From assembly GCA_963978545.1 (NCBI GenBank), contig OZ021722.1, forward strand, positions 4,592,001-4,656,000: a stretch of DNA of 64,000 nt. The letters are read 5' to 3'. How positions within the stretch are numbered: position 1 is the stretch's first letter; each line of letters begins with the position of its first letter. Shown piece after piece: positions 25,101-40,100 of this stretch. The DNA comes from Linyphia triangularis. Taxonomy: Eukaryota; Arthropoda; Arachnida; Araneae; Linyphiidae. The translations under genes were made by a program, and so were the position numbers. The notes under the pieces were generated by a model. That model was not told where the DNA came from. It made no database searches and saw only the letters and a list, made by a program, of their open reading frames with translations.

Positions 25101-28100
25101 ATTAATTTCATTTTTTAAGTAATATAAATTAAATAACTCTTTCAAATATGTTCACACTATTTTCTTTAATATTTAAAAATTGTATATTAACCATTTTTGA
25201 CGAACATATATTTAAAAATTTTAACATTTGTAATGATTGAAAAGTGATGATTCTATTTGGCATCAGTGGTAGTTGAGTACAACTCAACACCTTTTCCCCT
25301 CTATATTGTTTATTTTAGATTCGTACTGTTATTACCACGTTATTGCTATTTTTTTTCTAACAGTATTCACTACATTAAGATATATTTACTACTACTAATT
25401 AGAAGATTTGAAATTTTATTTGATTTATTTAGAAAAGCCGAAGCGAAATCGCTTAGAAATGCTCAATACCTAATGCCCAATGATGCCATTTGGAATCATT
25501 TTGAATTAAAAATTTAAACAAAATAAATTTTGCTTTCAACCCTGTAATTCTGGATACCCTAAATGAGTATATTTTATAAATTTCAGATTTTTAAAATGAA
25601 AAATAAATAATTGGGACTGAAAGTGTTAAAAGAAAGAACTGAATCTAGTTTAATAATTAAAATGTAGCAGTTGTAATGAAATATGTGTAAGCAACAAAGT
25701 AAAATAAGAATTAAAATACTCACAGGTATGAGTTTCTGTATCTGTCTCCACGCTCCTTCAAGTATTTCATTCTTGTTTCGTTTACAGTTGCCATCTTTTT
25801 TAACTTTTTATTCTAAAATTAGTCACGTTAGACTTTAGAGAAGTGATGACAAAAATATGTAGTACAATAGTAATTGAATTAAGTCTAAGCATCTCAAACA
25901 ACAATCAGAAAAGAAATGGCTCAAGGTCTGAATGTAAACCCAGCAAAATTTAAACACAGACCAGTTTACATAGTTTAAGGTATACATTATATATACATTA
26001 GGAATAGTTAAGGTATACATTATATATACATTAGGAATAGTTAAGGTATACATTATATATACATTAGGAATAGTTAAGGTATACATTATATATACATTAG
26101 GAATAGTTAAGGTATACATTATATATACATTAGGAATAGTTAAGGTATACATTATATATACATTAGGAATAGTTAAGGTATACATTATATATACATTAGG
26201 AATAGTTAAGGTATACATTATATATACATTAGGAATTTCAAAATTTGACTCAAGTCTGCATTTTTGTTTTTTGTTCTAAAATATTCCCGAATTCATTACC
26301 TTTAAAATAATACAATTTTCTTTCTCAAACTCAATTTACTTTTTAAATTACAGTGGGTTTATGCATTAGTGTGGTAAACTTTAAACGCGTTTTCTGAAGA
26401 ATGACATTTTGGTGTTATATGACATTAATCCAACGGTTAAAACTTCACAATAAATTATCCGATTGACAAAATTTTAATTTTGTTTTGTCGACAATAATTG
26501 TGAATGTGTTTTCTAAGGAGCAACTAATATATAAATTTATGAAAAAAAAATTTATGCATATTTTAATCTTAATTTTATGTTAAAAACTATGTATTTTTTT
26601 AAACTTTTTATTTAAAAACTTATAATTAAATAAATATTGAAGCCAAATTCAAAATTCTCCATAGGAACATGCTTCAATATAATATCTTTTATTTGCAACA
26701 AAAATATTACCTCCAAGTTAATTACAAGTTTATTTATGTATGTTCTAATCATGTCCTAATTAGTCACTTTAATTGCAATTAGCCGATTAAAAAATTGACG
26801 GAAAAAGAAAGTTTATACATAAAAATGCGTCATTTTTAATTCTGATATACTTCCAAAAAGTTTGAAATTATAACCTCAAAATTAAAGGAAATCATCTCCA
26901 TTGTATATGTATACCTTAAGTGCTAATATAGGCATCTATAGAAGAAACCAATTTAGAAGATCTCTTTGACTAGCCTTGTAATGAATTACATATAACTGAT
27001 GTAGGGGAGAGATTTAATAGCCAGGGGGCTTGTAACCAATGATAAAAAATAGGCGGAGTTCGGAACTCCATCAGGGTTCCTACTCCAGGGTTCCCACTCT
27101 TATTGAAGAAAAAAATTCAAGGACTTTCAAGGACCTTTTTAAGAAAATTCAAGGACCTTTTTAGAAAAATTTAAGGGCTATAATTTTAAATACTACATCA
27201 GATGTAAAATTACAAAACGGAGATTATCGGTGGTCAGGGATGTAGTGGAGTGGAAACACGAGACAACGGCGATCCTTTACATTTGTAGAAGGCGGAATGA
27301 CGTTCCCTCATCTAAAATTTTTTTTCTTTTTACGTGATACTGAACTCAAAGCCAAGTAATCAAACAAAAAAGTCATTTCGTGGGAACTTGCTTTCGTCTG
27401 GGATCCACAACTTCAGAGCTGAGCAGGCAAATTCTAGTTTTTGTAAAACACTTGAAAGAGGCGCGGCAACCCACACATGGCCATTTCTCCTTGATTAGAA
27501 ATGAACTGACATATATGTTTACATCTAGCTATGATTCATTCAATAGCAATTATCCTCTTCAACGAATAATCTGTATTTGTGGAGGAATTCCAGACGTCAA
27601 ATTTGTATGGTTCGTCGTATATACAGTCTAAAACTTCCATACACAAATTCATGCCAATTATCTACATTTTTAAAGAACAAAACTGTGACCTAGCACATTC
27701 AGTTCTTTGCGCCCTTTCCTTGAAGAATATTTCGCCTCCTCTAATTTTAACGGGAACGCTAACCGATTTATTAACAAAAGTTATGCAACTTCTTTTTTTT
27801 TAAATTTTTATATCACGGACGGATTTAATAAATTATTTGTAAACCTCTCAACGTACCTAAGAAATGAATTCGTTCAAGAGGAAAAAACAAATGACGATAA
27901 AAGATGGGGTTTTTTCATAATCCAAAAAAGTTAAGCAAACCTGTGGTTCTGACGAAAAAAAATGGTTTGTTCTAAAAATCCAGATAGGTAAGAGCAGAAT
28001 GTTGATATTTTGTATTAGCTTTTAAGATGTTTTGAGATCACGGAATTATGCATTTATATTTTGTCAGATATTGGGAAATATTTTATTCCCAGTTATTGGA

Positions 28101-31100
28101 AAAATCAAACATAACTTGTTTGAACATAAAAAAATATGTTCAAAATAGTATTGATTTTTAAATCCTTTATATTATCTTTGCTTTTGAATGTTTGTGAATT
28201 TGAATATGTTTAGTTCAACACATAAAATGTTGCTTGAATGTACAGTAAAGAGACTGTCTTCAAGCGCTTCGCTACGTTGTTGTGACAGAACTGAACAGTT
28301 GTTAACTTTGTTTCACTTTAACTTGGCAGTACTGATAATGCTATATTAGCCAAATTGCAGCGCTTCACAACCCAAAGTTGAAAAGGGGTTCCAAGGCTTG
28401 CGCTAAGAGCGGAGGACTACTAAAAAAAGTAATATGTAGCAAAAATTAGTAATTTTAATAACACGTATTTTATTCAATTCTTACAAAAATAATTTTATTA
28501 CAATTTTTATATTTTATAAAAAAAAATTGAATCTGTGGGTTTATTAATAAAAGCTGACTTAAAATAATGTTATTTAGTGCAGAAAACGCTAAGATTTTAA
28601 TAGTTTGCATCCATACCATATAGAGCACCCTTACCATTTTTAAAGTATTTTCTATACCCATTTTCATTGTAAGGGGCGCCAACACTCATTCTTGCATACA
28701 TAGCATTTTACTCCAAGGCAGGTTCTGTATATTTGATTTTCCTTAATATAAAAGTGCTAATGGTTTTGCAAATGGGTATAATACATCGAAATTGGGCTGC
28801 GAACAAGCAGGAAAGCAATTCAGATGTACTACTTTAAAATGCAAAATTAAATTGCTTTTCGGTTTGAGAATGGGAAAGCTTTACATTTACAGTTATTACA
28901 GAATTTATTCCAAAACTGTAGCAGCAGTTCTTAAAAAAAAAAATCATACAGTGGCGGCAATAAGGGATATTATTATAGTAATATTAACAAAACTATTTAA
29001 AGTTGTCATTTTCACTCTCTCCCCCTCCCCACACACAGAAAAAAATATATACATTTGTAACGATGCAACATAGCATTCCCACACTTTTTTATTTTACACT
29101 ACACCGCTGTCATTGGTCAAAAATTCAAGGACTTTCAAGGACCTTATCCTTTTTTCAAGGACTTTCAAGGACCAAATTTCATCAAAAAAAATTCAAGGAC
29201 TTTCCAGGACTTTCAAGGACCGTGGGAACCCTGCTACTCAAATCACAGAATGAAAATCAATGACTTTTCAATGACTTTTAAGGACCTAATTAATGTTTTT
29301 AAGGACCTTTGAAAATTTATTTTCAGGCATCATGTAAAGGAAGTTCAATAGTATATTCTACCAAAGAAGTTACAAGTTGGTGGATGCATAATACAAATAT
29401 GTTGGAAAATTTGGATACGATGGAGATAAGTGGCAGTTACGCGGGGATAGCAAGTCCAAGTTCTATTTTTATAAATTTTGCAGTTGGACACACAACATCT
29501 GCAAAAATTAAGGACTTTTAAGGACCTCTAAGCATTTTCAAGGACTTTTAAGCACCTCAAAACATTTTCAAGGCCTTGAAAACAAGTTCAAAAATATTAA
29601 GCACTTTCAATGACCGTGGGAACCCTGTCTATTGGTCTGGTAAACGGATAGGGAGTTAGATTGGTTTCCTGAGAGATTGGTTACATTTGAGGCCGCCCCG
29701 GGTCTTAGAAAACAGTAAATATCGGGACTTTCAAGGGGACCTTACGGTCTCGGAAATTCAGATCGGGATGAGACTCGGCAGATTAGTAGTATACCTTAAG
29801 GGTATCCACACAGTAAAGCAATAAAGCGCACTAGCCACAAGATTCCGAGAAAACAGGCTCTAAAATGTTACAAGCAGCTTATATACCAGTAGAGATTTGT
29901 GCTCTGCAACTCCCGGTGGCTAAGTGGTCAGCGTGCTGGGTACCCATGCGGGCGATCCGGGTTTGATACCTCGTGTTATTTATAAAGTCAATTTTTAAAG
30001 TGGGTTGGGTAGAACAATTGTTCGATAAGTACAGTTAGGGTTTTGAAAATTTCTGACTTCCTGCTTATGTACAATAGGACAACATTCCTACTCTTCCATA
30101 TAGAAACTGGTTCTTCGTGTTTATTGCAAAAATCATTTATTTCTCAACAGCTTATAATATTTCAAAATTTATAATCACTTGTTTGTGTGAATAGTAAATA
30201 GTGTTTTAATGTATCTTCACATTACGTATTTAAAAATAAAATATCTTTAATTCAAATTTCAGTTAACTGTAACAGTTACTTATAAGTGAAAGAAGAAAAA
30301 AATTATCTCACGAGGTATCGAACCCAGATCGCTCGTATGGGAACCCAGCACGCTGACCACTTAGCCACCGGGAGTTGCAGAGCACAAATCTCTACTGGTA
30401 TATAAGCTGCGTGTAACATTTTAGAGCCTGTTTTCTCGGAATCTTCTGGCTAGTGCACTTTATTGCTTTACTGTGCGGATGCCCTTAAGGTATACTACCA
30501 ATCTGCCAAGTCTCATCCCGATCTGAATTTCCGAGACCGTAAGGTCCCCTTGTTAGACGAAAAGAGGGGATTCGTTTGGACTATTCCGGTGGTTAGAGAA
30601 AGGCATTGAGCCTAGTGATCACGGTGATGGCGATGAATGACCAGGCGAACGGGCAGTTCTCCAGCCAAAACATCAGAAATAGTAAGTGATGTTTCATGAT
30701 TTCCGATCACTCTCTGTACTCCCAGATATTGCTAGAATTAAGCAGTATTTAACTGAGCATATTTGATTGGGCCATTTAGTCTTGATCAAGGTTCCCACTC
30801 ATATCACAGAATGAAAATCAATGACTTTTAAGGACCTATGAAAATTTGTTTTCAGGCATCATGTCTGTATTTAAATTTTTAATAAAGTATATTCTATCAA
30901 AAAAGTTACAAGTTGGTGGATGCGTAATACAAATATGTCGGAAAATTCCTAAAAGGTGCAGATAAGCGGTGGTCACGAGGGAATAACAAGTCCGCGTTCT
31001 ATTTTTATGAAGTTTGCAGCTGTAAAAATTAAGGACTTTTAAGGACCTCTAAGCATTTTCAAGCACTTTCAAGACCTTGAAAACAGGTTAAAAAATATTA

Positions 31101-34100
31101 AGCACTTTTAATGACTTTCAATGACCGTGGGAACCCTGTTGATACGAATCGTAGGAAGGGGTTTTCCTAGGTGATGGCAGATAATTGAACATTATTATTA
31201 TTAAATCATATATGTTAAGAATAATAGAGAATTGGGATTTTGTATCATTATTTCCCAAGTGTATTGGTTAATCATAGAAGGTGTAACATTATGATAATCG
31301 ACATTATTTAATCCAGTACAATTGTTGATCGTAGTTAATTAATTGGTATGAAATTTTATGGACCAATGCATATTGTAGAATATTGTGATAGAACCGTGCG
31401 ATAGAATATTGTGATAGATACAGGGTTTCTGCCAAAATAAAATGTCACAAATCCATGACTTTTCATGACTTTCCAAGACTGAAACAAAAAAATTTCCATG
31501 ACTCAAGAAATCAAATCACACACACACACACACAATAATAATAACTTATATGAATTTCACTAACACAGTGAGTAAATCGGTGTGCCATAAAATGATTTTT
31601 TATAAAATTTTATTTTAAATTAATTAAAAAATCCTTGTTTCAATAACTTCCAAATCAGAAGAAAAAGAAAAAATATTTTCCCATGCTTTATTGTTTCAGT
31701 GTTAAAAAAGCTTATCAATCTTTAATAATAAAGAAATATTTGAAGAAAGAATAAGTCAATAATAATAAATTATATCATCAAAAAATTAAATGTTTTGATA
31801 TCAACAATGCAAAACAGAAGAAAAAAGACGGAACAAAAAATATAAACACAAGCTTATCAAAAATTTTCATTTCAGTTACCATATTATGAAATTTTTTTCC
31901 ACCTACGAGACCTTACACAAATTTAGAATTTTTGGTGTCACAAATTTAGAGTTCAGAAATGTTTTCATTGGCCGCAGTTTTTAACTGTGACTTGTTTCTG
32001 TCAAAACATAAATAAAAACATAAATGAATTTTTGATGAGCTGAATAGTGATCATGGCGTTTATGACATCACAGTTTCGTGATTTTACTAAAAATGCTTAG
32101 AAAGCCATGAAATTCACTGTATATTTATGACTTATGGCCATTTTTTTGCTCAAAATCATGACTTTCCATGACAAAATTTACCCAATGTCCAAATTCATGA
32201 CTTTCCATGACATTTCCTGACTTTCCATAAGGGCGGAAACCCTGTAGATAGATAGATAAGAATTAAAAACCACATCTTTCATGTCTCTTACCTCGTTTTT
32301 GAGATTATTTATTTCCTCCATTGCAGAGTGTAGTCTTTCTATTAAATCACTTTCCATCGTGCCCTTATAAAAAAAATCAGTACAAATCAGTCATCATGTT
32401 GGAATGTTTCAAAACTCACAAAAAGTTCTATCAGGGTGTTTCAGAAAGGAAAAACATCTTAACTTACCAGACCTACAAAACCACTAAAAACTAGGGAAGA
32501 ACTTTCAATTACACTGATGCGCGTCTGTGTTATTATCCCTATTAATATTTTCTTCATTCATTTAGAAAAAACTATTAGTCATTTTTGGCAATAATTCTTT
32601 TATGTTACTTTAAAAAAAAAAAAATCACCACCAAAATGGGGATTTTGACAGTATACTTTTCGATAACTCTTACAATTAACCTTTCTTGTAAGTGAAACAG
32701 CAAAAGCATAAAAACAGTCATGGATGAGTGACGCTCAAGGGAATAGAACTGTGTGTTGAAGACATTCGTTTTTTAACTTTTTACGCCTTTATTGCATTTT
32801 TATAGAAATTTTTTAGGTAGGGATGTTTTGAACATCTTAGGAGGCACTAACACAGCGATTTTGATCAAAATCGTTTTTTATCAGATACTGAAAAACATGA
32901 TTTTTTTTTCAATGACAGCTACCTTACGAGCTTCTGCAATTTTGACGAAAACCTTAATGGTAAGTCCCCATACACCAAATTTGAACATAGTAAGACAATT
33001 CGTTCATGCTGACAACGCACACACTGACACATAGACATTCATTCTAAACCACTTTTTTGAAGTAGGACGTTCCAAAATGTGTAGAAATGCAAAAAAAAAA
33101 GAAAGAAAAAAAGAGAGACCGTAAATAATACTTACATACAAAAGAAAACTCTTTACGCACACACACATACAAAATACTAATTTCTGAGAATGAGAAAAAT
33201 ATTTAATGTTTTGATGCAATCTTTCATGAAGCTAGTAACGTTTAGTTAGGTCAAAGGGGTAGAAAAGACTCCGCTCTTAAAGCTTCTCCATTATCGATTC
33301 AAAAGGGATTCTTAACCTTAAAAAAGATTTCTTAACCTTATTACTTCAAACCCAAGTTTGTTTGTTTTTAATAAATATTTTTATACTTTTTAAATCCTCA
33401 TTAGAAAATGTCAATTCATGCCATTAAAAAACTAGGGGTGTGGAACATCGCACAACTTTCAATCACACTATAATATTGGACATTGCATTAAAATTAATGG
33501 TGTTATTTACCGTTTTATTACCTTACCTCGTTAAAATAAAAATGGTCAATTTGGCGATATTTAAAACAAAACTAAGATGACGGGATGGCGATCGATATTA
33601 CATTGTCCTTTCTTGTGCGTGTAACAAGAAAAAATGCAATCATTGATGGGCGGTGCTCAAGCAGGGATAGCACAGTTTTACGTCCCATTAGTATCAGCTC
33701 TCAATCAGTTGAAATCTGATTTTATATCAGCTTCGTATCAGGCAAAATCCAATATAGCATCAACTTTGTATCAGCCAAAATCAAATTTCGTATCAGTTGA
33801 AATCGGATTTTAATCACCATCACGACAGGAAAAATCATATTTTGTTTCTGCCTCGTATGAGTTAAAATCAAAATTTGAAACGATTAAAATAGGTTTTTAT
33901 AATAAGTGTAAATTAAGATTTACATTATGTTAAGAATGATTGTTTTGTTTATAAGGATACTACAGATATTACAATTATTTAATATATTTACTACACAACT
34001 AATACAGGGGTCAAAGTGACAAAATAAGAATATATAGGATTTTTTCAAAAAAAATATAGGACAATATAAAACATCAAATAAATGCACACAGTTGCTATTG

Positions 34101-37100
34101 AACTTCAAAATTAATTCGTTATACATTTATATACTCGTTATATTGAATTTAAGAGAATAGAAAACACACCTTTAAAAAAAAGAAATCGCCTGATCCTGAA
34201 TACGTGATCCGTTATTACCTCAATATTCCATCCCTAAATCAAGTTTTATTAATTACATTATTTGCAATCATGAGTCTTTTGCTTCCAGCATTTTTAACTG
34301 TTCCAATTTCTTTAAGTATTTTCTTTTTATCCCTGTTTGCAGTCATTTGTTGATTCAGATTTACTGTTCAGTGTCGGCTGGATTGGCGGCGAAAAGAAGA
34401 AATCCTGGTACTTGGATTTAAAGCAACCCTAGTGATCGTTTGGATTTGACAACACAACGTATTGACGTAATTTTCAATTTTGTTGACTTTTAAGAAAAAA
34501 TCGTGGCTAATATTCCGAATCCAGTACGAATTCTGCGCCAAGGCGATTTTCGCCAAAAAATGGCAGCCCTGCAATTTTTTAAGAGCAAGATAACTAACTG
34601 CCTATGGTTGCCATAATTTGGAGTGGTTTGATGTAAACAATTCGTGACGCAGAATCCGTACAGGATTCGGAATAAAAAAATCGCCATCCGACATCATACA
34701 GTAAATCTTAACCCTTTTGTTTCCTTCATCAATTATTGACTGAGCACTCAAAATGTTCTTTAGTAGTCCTGCAAGTTAATCCCAAGTTGTTTTTATCCGT
34801 TTTTCCCGAGGCAGAGTTTTGTTGCTACATCTCTCTCTACATTATGGCCAATTAATTTATTACGTTGGAGGAGAAATCAGATCAGAAATTCAAGACCGAT
34901 TGTTATGGAAATGTTCACATGTTTACAACTCCCGCCGGTCCAGTAGAGTTGAGTTGTAGGTTATACAGCACGTGACGTCACAAGAGATAAAACGCTGCGC
35001 CGCAGTTACAAACATCGTTTTTGTCAGGTCTTTTTCTCCTACGATCGCGCCAAAGAATCCGAAATATTAAAAAATTGCAACAAACGGCGCCGTTATTACG
35101 AATTCGAAGAAAATATAGATCGAATCAATGTAGAAATATAGGATATATAGGACAATTGTAAAATATAGGACAATATAGGACGTTTTTACCGATTTTTAAA
35201 AAAATATAGGATTTATAGGACATATAGGACGTCTGCGACCCCTGCTAATATACAAATCTTCTTTATAAGAACATTTAACTCCTTAAATTATGTTATAGTA
35301 ATATTCATGTCAATTACTACTACTCAAACAGTAAACAAATGAAAAGACAATGTCCATAAAAAAATTTAAGAAATACATGAATAAAATATTAATATTACAC
35401 ATTTGTAAATATAAATAATCAATGGACAATGACCTGGTGCCCAAGTTAAACAATTATATATAAAAAAAATTACTACAAATTTTAAACTATTATTTATAGT
35501 TATAGCTAAAATGTAAAATTGTTTGTCAAGCTAAAATAGACAAACAATTTAACATAAAATTGTAGTAAAAATTACAATTTCAAATATGGACTAAAAATAA
35601 AAATATTACAATCAGTAAAAATTTTCTTGCATAATATTATGTTAAAATTTTAGCAACCCAGAATCCATATAGAGATCTCATACACAAGCACTAATCACGG
35701 ACATAGCTATCACACCAGATAAAGCCTAGGCGAATGCAACCAAAACTACATTGCAAATTTCGGCATTAACCGATATTACTTCAGCATAAATCTCGACGAA
35801 AATGACAATCACAGCAACGTATATACCGATGTTAGCGCCCACCATACAGGCGCAAAATTCTGTAATATCATTGCATAACATCGACGCAAATCAGGATAAC
35901 AATATCGTATATTACAACAGCTCTCAAGAAAATGTCTTCACACCAGTACAAAAATCAGTTTAAATGCTCAATATACAGGGGTAAATTTCGACAATAGCAG
36001 CTATTACATTACTACTACGACCGTCAAAAATTATCATCACGCAACGTAAATCTTGGTGATGGCACTCGCCATATCGGCGCAAATCACAGAAACTTGGCAG
36101 ATAGATTCGATGTCAATGACAATGCATTCTATCAAATTTTGGCGGCTTTGACTGCCACTTAACGGGCGCTTTTACAGAATACCAATAAACCAACTTCCAA
36201 TCACACTAAAATAGCATTTAACCGACCATTGAAGAAACTCTTTCCCATCGTTAATTTTTTTTTATAATAAATATAAATAAAATAATACAATTACTTTAAT
36301 CAGAATAAATAAATGATACTTGGATGCGAGTGCATAAATTCACGTTCATCTTTAATAAATAAATTTTGAAACGTAGTTTGTCACACATTTTGTTGATAGA
36401 AATGTTTTTGATACTTAAAATTAGATGCAAACACCAAGAACATGCTGTTTACAGAATTGGTACAGTGTCAGGGTTCCCACTCAAATCACAAAATGAAAAT
36501 CAATGACTTTTAAGGACCTAATTAATGTTTTTAAGGACCCTTAAAAACTTGTTTTCAGACATCATGTCTATATATAAATTTTTTATAAAGTATATTCTAC
36601 CAAAACAGTTACAATTTGGCGCATACCTAATACAAATATGTCAAAAAATTCCGATACAATGCGGATAAGTGGCGGTCACGTAGGGATAGCAAATCTGAGT
36701 TGTATTTTTATAAATTTTGCAATTGGACAACTTACACAAAAATTAAGGACTTTTAAAAGCCCCTCTAAGCATTTTCAAGTACTTTCAAGGCCTTGAAAAC
36801 AAGTTCAAAAATACTAAGCACTCTCAATGACAGTGGGAACCCTGAGTGTTAACAAATATAAAAATTAGCAATGCTTACAAGGGATTCATATTAAAAAATT
36901 TGTTTTTATAGGTTATATAATTAAAACCCGGATTAAATTGTCGCCTTCTTAGACACTTAAGACAAGGGGAATAGCAAAGCTGACAGTCTGCACATGCACA
37001 CTAGCTCAGCTCTGCAGTAAGTCTTATTTTTATATGGTAGCAATGAATATGACAGAGCCTAATAGTTTATGTTCCAATTGATGGATACAAAAGGATTAGG

Positions 37101-40100
37101 AAAGAGGAATTCTGCAGTAAAAGATATTAAATTCATCTGCAGTATTTTGTATGAGTGAGAATAAGCTACTAATCTGATATTAGAAGAAAAAAATTATTTT
37201 CCGTTATAGGGTGGCCACAAAATTCAGGGAAAAAAAGTTCCCAGATTTCATTGACAGATTTCTAAAAAAATCCCTGATTTTAGGGCAAACTTTTTTTGAA
37301 ATGTCCCCAATTTTCTTAGGTTTTCCAGATGTCTAGTTGCCCTGTTAAAATAGTACATGTATGCTAAAGAGATAATATGCAATTTTTTAAAAAATAGTTT
37401 TGCAAGTAAGGAAAAGTTTAAATTATTCCGTAACATTAACCTTCTAATGGCTAACCACTACAAATCTCCATGTAAATAGCGCCAAAATATAGATGAACGT
37501 GCCTTAAACAATGCAAAACTTCCCTGATTTTTTTCCAGAATCAGAAAGCTCCCTGATTTTTTCCAGAATCAGAAAGCTCCCTGACACAGTGTACCCACTC
37601 AAATCACAGAATGAAAATCAATGACCTTTCAATGACTTTTAAGGACCTAATTAATGTTTTTAAGGACCTATGAAAATTCGCTTTCAGGCATCATATCTAT
37701 GTTTAAATTTTTAATAAAGTATATTCAGCCAAAAAAGTTAAAGTTGGTGGATGGGCAATACAAATATGTCGGAAAATTTTGATACGGTGCAGATAAGTGG
37801 CGGTCACGCGGGGATAGCAAGTCCGAGTTGTATTTTTATAAATTTTGCAGCTGAATAACATCAGTAAAAATTAAGGACTTTTAAGGACCTCTAAGCATTT
37901 TCAAGGACTTTAAAGCACCTCTAAGCATTTTCAAGCACTTTCAATGCCTTGAAAACAAGTGCAAAAATATTAAGCACTTTTAATGACTTTCAATGACCGT
38001 GGGAACCCTGCTGACATTTCCCTGATTTCCAGAACAAAGTCTCTATGTTGCCAATTCAATACTTACCTTATTAGATGTTATGGTATCATCATCTTCAGAA
38101 ATGCATGGCACTGAATTGGGACTGTTATGTTCATAAGACATAGAGGTATGTACGCTTCTTGTTATTGGGGTACGCGACACTGAATCTTCATTATGAGCTC
38201 GATTAGGAGTTGTCAGTGGAATGTATGGAAGAGGAATGGCTTTGTTTCTATCGACTGGTGAAGTACTTTCAGTTATTTGCGCATATGGCAATGGTATGAC
38301 TCGGTTCAGTTCGATAGAATTCACTTTAACTGCCTTTTTTGAGGAGTTTAGGGCCTCCTCTATTCTTTTCCTCTTAAGGGAGAGCTTTGTAACATCTGAT
38401 TTTGAAGAAATAGGAGCTGGTGTTATGGTGATAAAATCTCTCTCTTGAGAAACCGCAGGGCGAGGCATTTCAATTCTGAATGATTTTCTGGCGGTGTTTT
38501 TTTTCGGCCTCACATTATCATTCAGAGTGGCTGTAGTTTCAACCTGTTGAAATATAAACCATTTACACATATACCTGGGAATATCAACAGAACACTGGAA
38601 AGGGCACACCAAAAAAGAAACACAATACACAGTACAGGGTTTCCACTCAAATCACAGAATGAAAATCAATGACTTTTAAGGACCTAATTAATGTTTTTAA
38701 GGACTTTTAAAAATTTGTTTTCAGGCATCATGTCAGTATAAAAAAAGTTTATAAAGTGTATTCTACCAAAAAAGTTACAAGTTGACGCATGCGTAATACA
38801 AATATGTCAGAAAATTACGATACAGGGAGGATAAGTGGCGGACATGCGAGGATAGCAAGTCTGAGTTGCATTTTTGTAAATTTTGCATTTGGTCAACATA
38901 CGCAAAAATTAAGGACTTTTAAGGACCTCCAAGCATTTTCAAGGACTTTTAAGCACCTCTAAGCATTTTCAAGTACTTTCAAGGCCTTGAAAACTGGTTC
39001 AAAAATATTAAGCACTTTTAATGACTTTCAATGACCGTGGGAACCCTGCAGTATGAAATCAGAATTTGTCAGCATTCAGAAAATTCTAAACTCTAGATAT
39101 ATATAAAAGTATAATTGTTTGAACTCGTGATAATTGATAGAGATTTCATGTGAAATTAAAATTTCCAAACACGAAAGTTTTTTCTACAATTAAAAAGCAT
39201 TTTGCACTGTATACAGACTTTATATTACAGAGATAAACAATTCATACGTGGGGCCAGTGGGGGGTTCTGTAGCTCCTCCCCTCATCGGATAAAACTAAAC
39301 GTCGCTTGGGAACGAGTTCCGATTATATTTTTAACGACTAGTTTGTTGTGATATTTTTTCAAAAAAATTCCCACTTTACCTCACATCCCAACGGCCTCTG
39401 CAACACATTCTTCAGAAGTCCCAAGCAACAAATGGTAATTGAGTAGTAAAAGAAAGAAAATCCCCTTTTTCTCCCACAACAGACTGTAGACCAGCGTCAG
39501 CCACTAGGCGGACCGTGGGCCAGCGACAGCTTTTTCACCAGCCCGCCGACAGTACAGAAGAGCAAAAATAAAATTTTGCGGAAATAATTTTAATTTGTCT
39601 ACAATAGTATGTGTTTACTACCAAAAACCGCGTTTTCCATTAAATGGCCCGAGTTAGTAAGTCTGAAAAATCCTTTTTTTTCCTTAGACTGCCAGAAAGA
39701 ATAAAAAAAGCAATAGTTTGAATTATTATCAATGACGCATTCCTTAGTTTTGTACTTATGATACCCTACCCCCTCGATTCGTGAATGGCACAATTCGATT
39801 TCTGCTTTTCTGAATGTAATGGGCAGGATTTGGGTGTTTTAATGCATACCTCTTTTGTTTTGACGTGACAAGAAGTATCGTGATCTCTATGACTCCAGTG
39901 CAATAATGGCGTCGAGGATTAGTTTTAAACGCAAAGTAGATAGTGAAAAGCAGACTGGCCGTCATTGTCTCACAATTGAAGATTTAGGAGGCATGGTTTA
40001 AATATCTTGATTGATTATGAGTTTATGTCAAGTCACATTATAATATTGTCATAAAAGATTAACTTCTTTTATGAATTTGATTTACGATGTCAAGAAAATT

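Noticed and set aside
25724..25812. Gene start at the ATG inside exon 8
   Set aside because: The frame is open upstream to a good acceptor and the phase matches exon 7, so it is an internal methionine.
25835..26218. 127-residue minus-strand frame with an 11-residue repeat
   Set aside because: It is produced by the 33-bp tandem array, whose period is divisible by 3.
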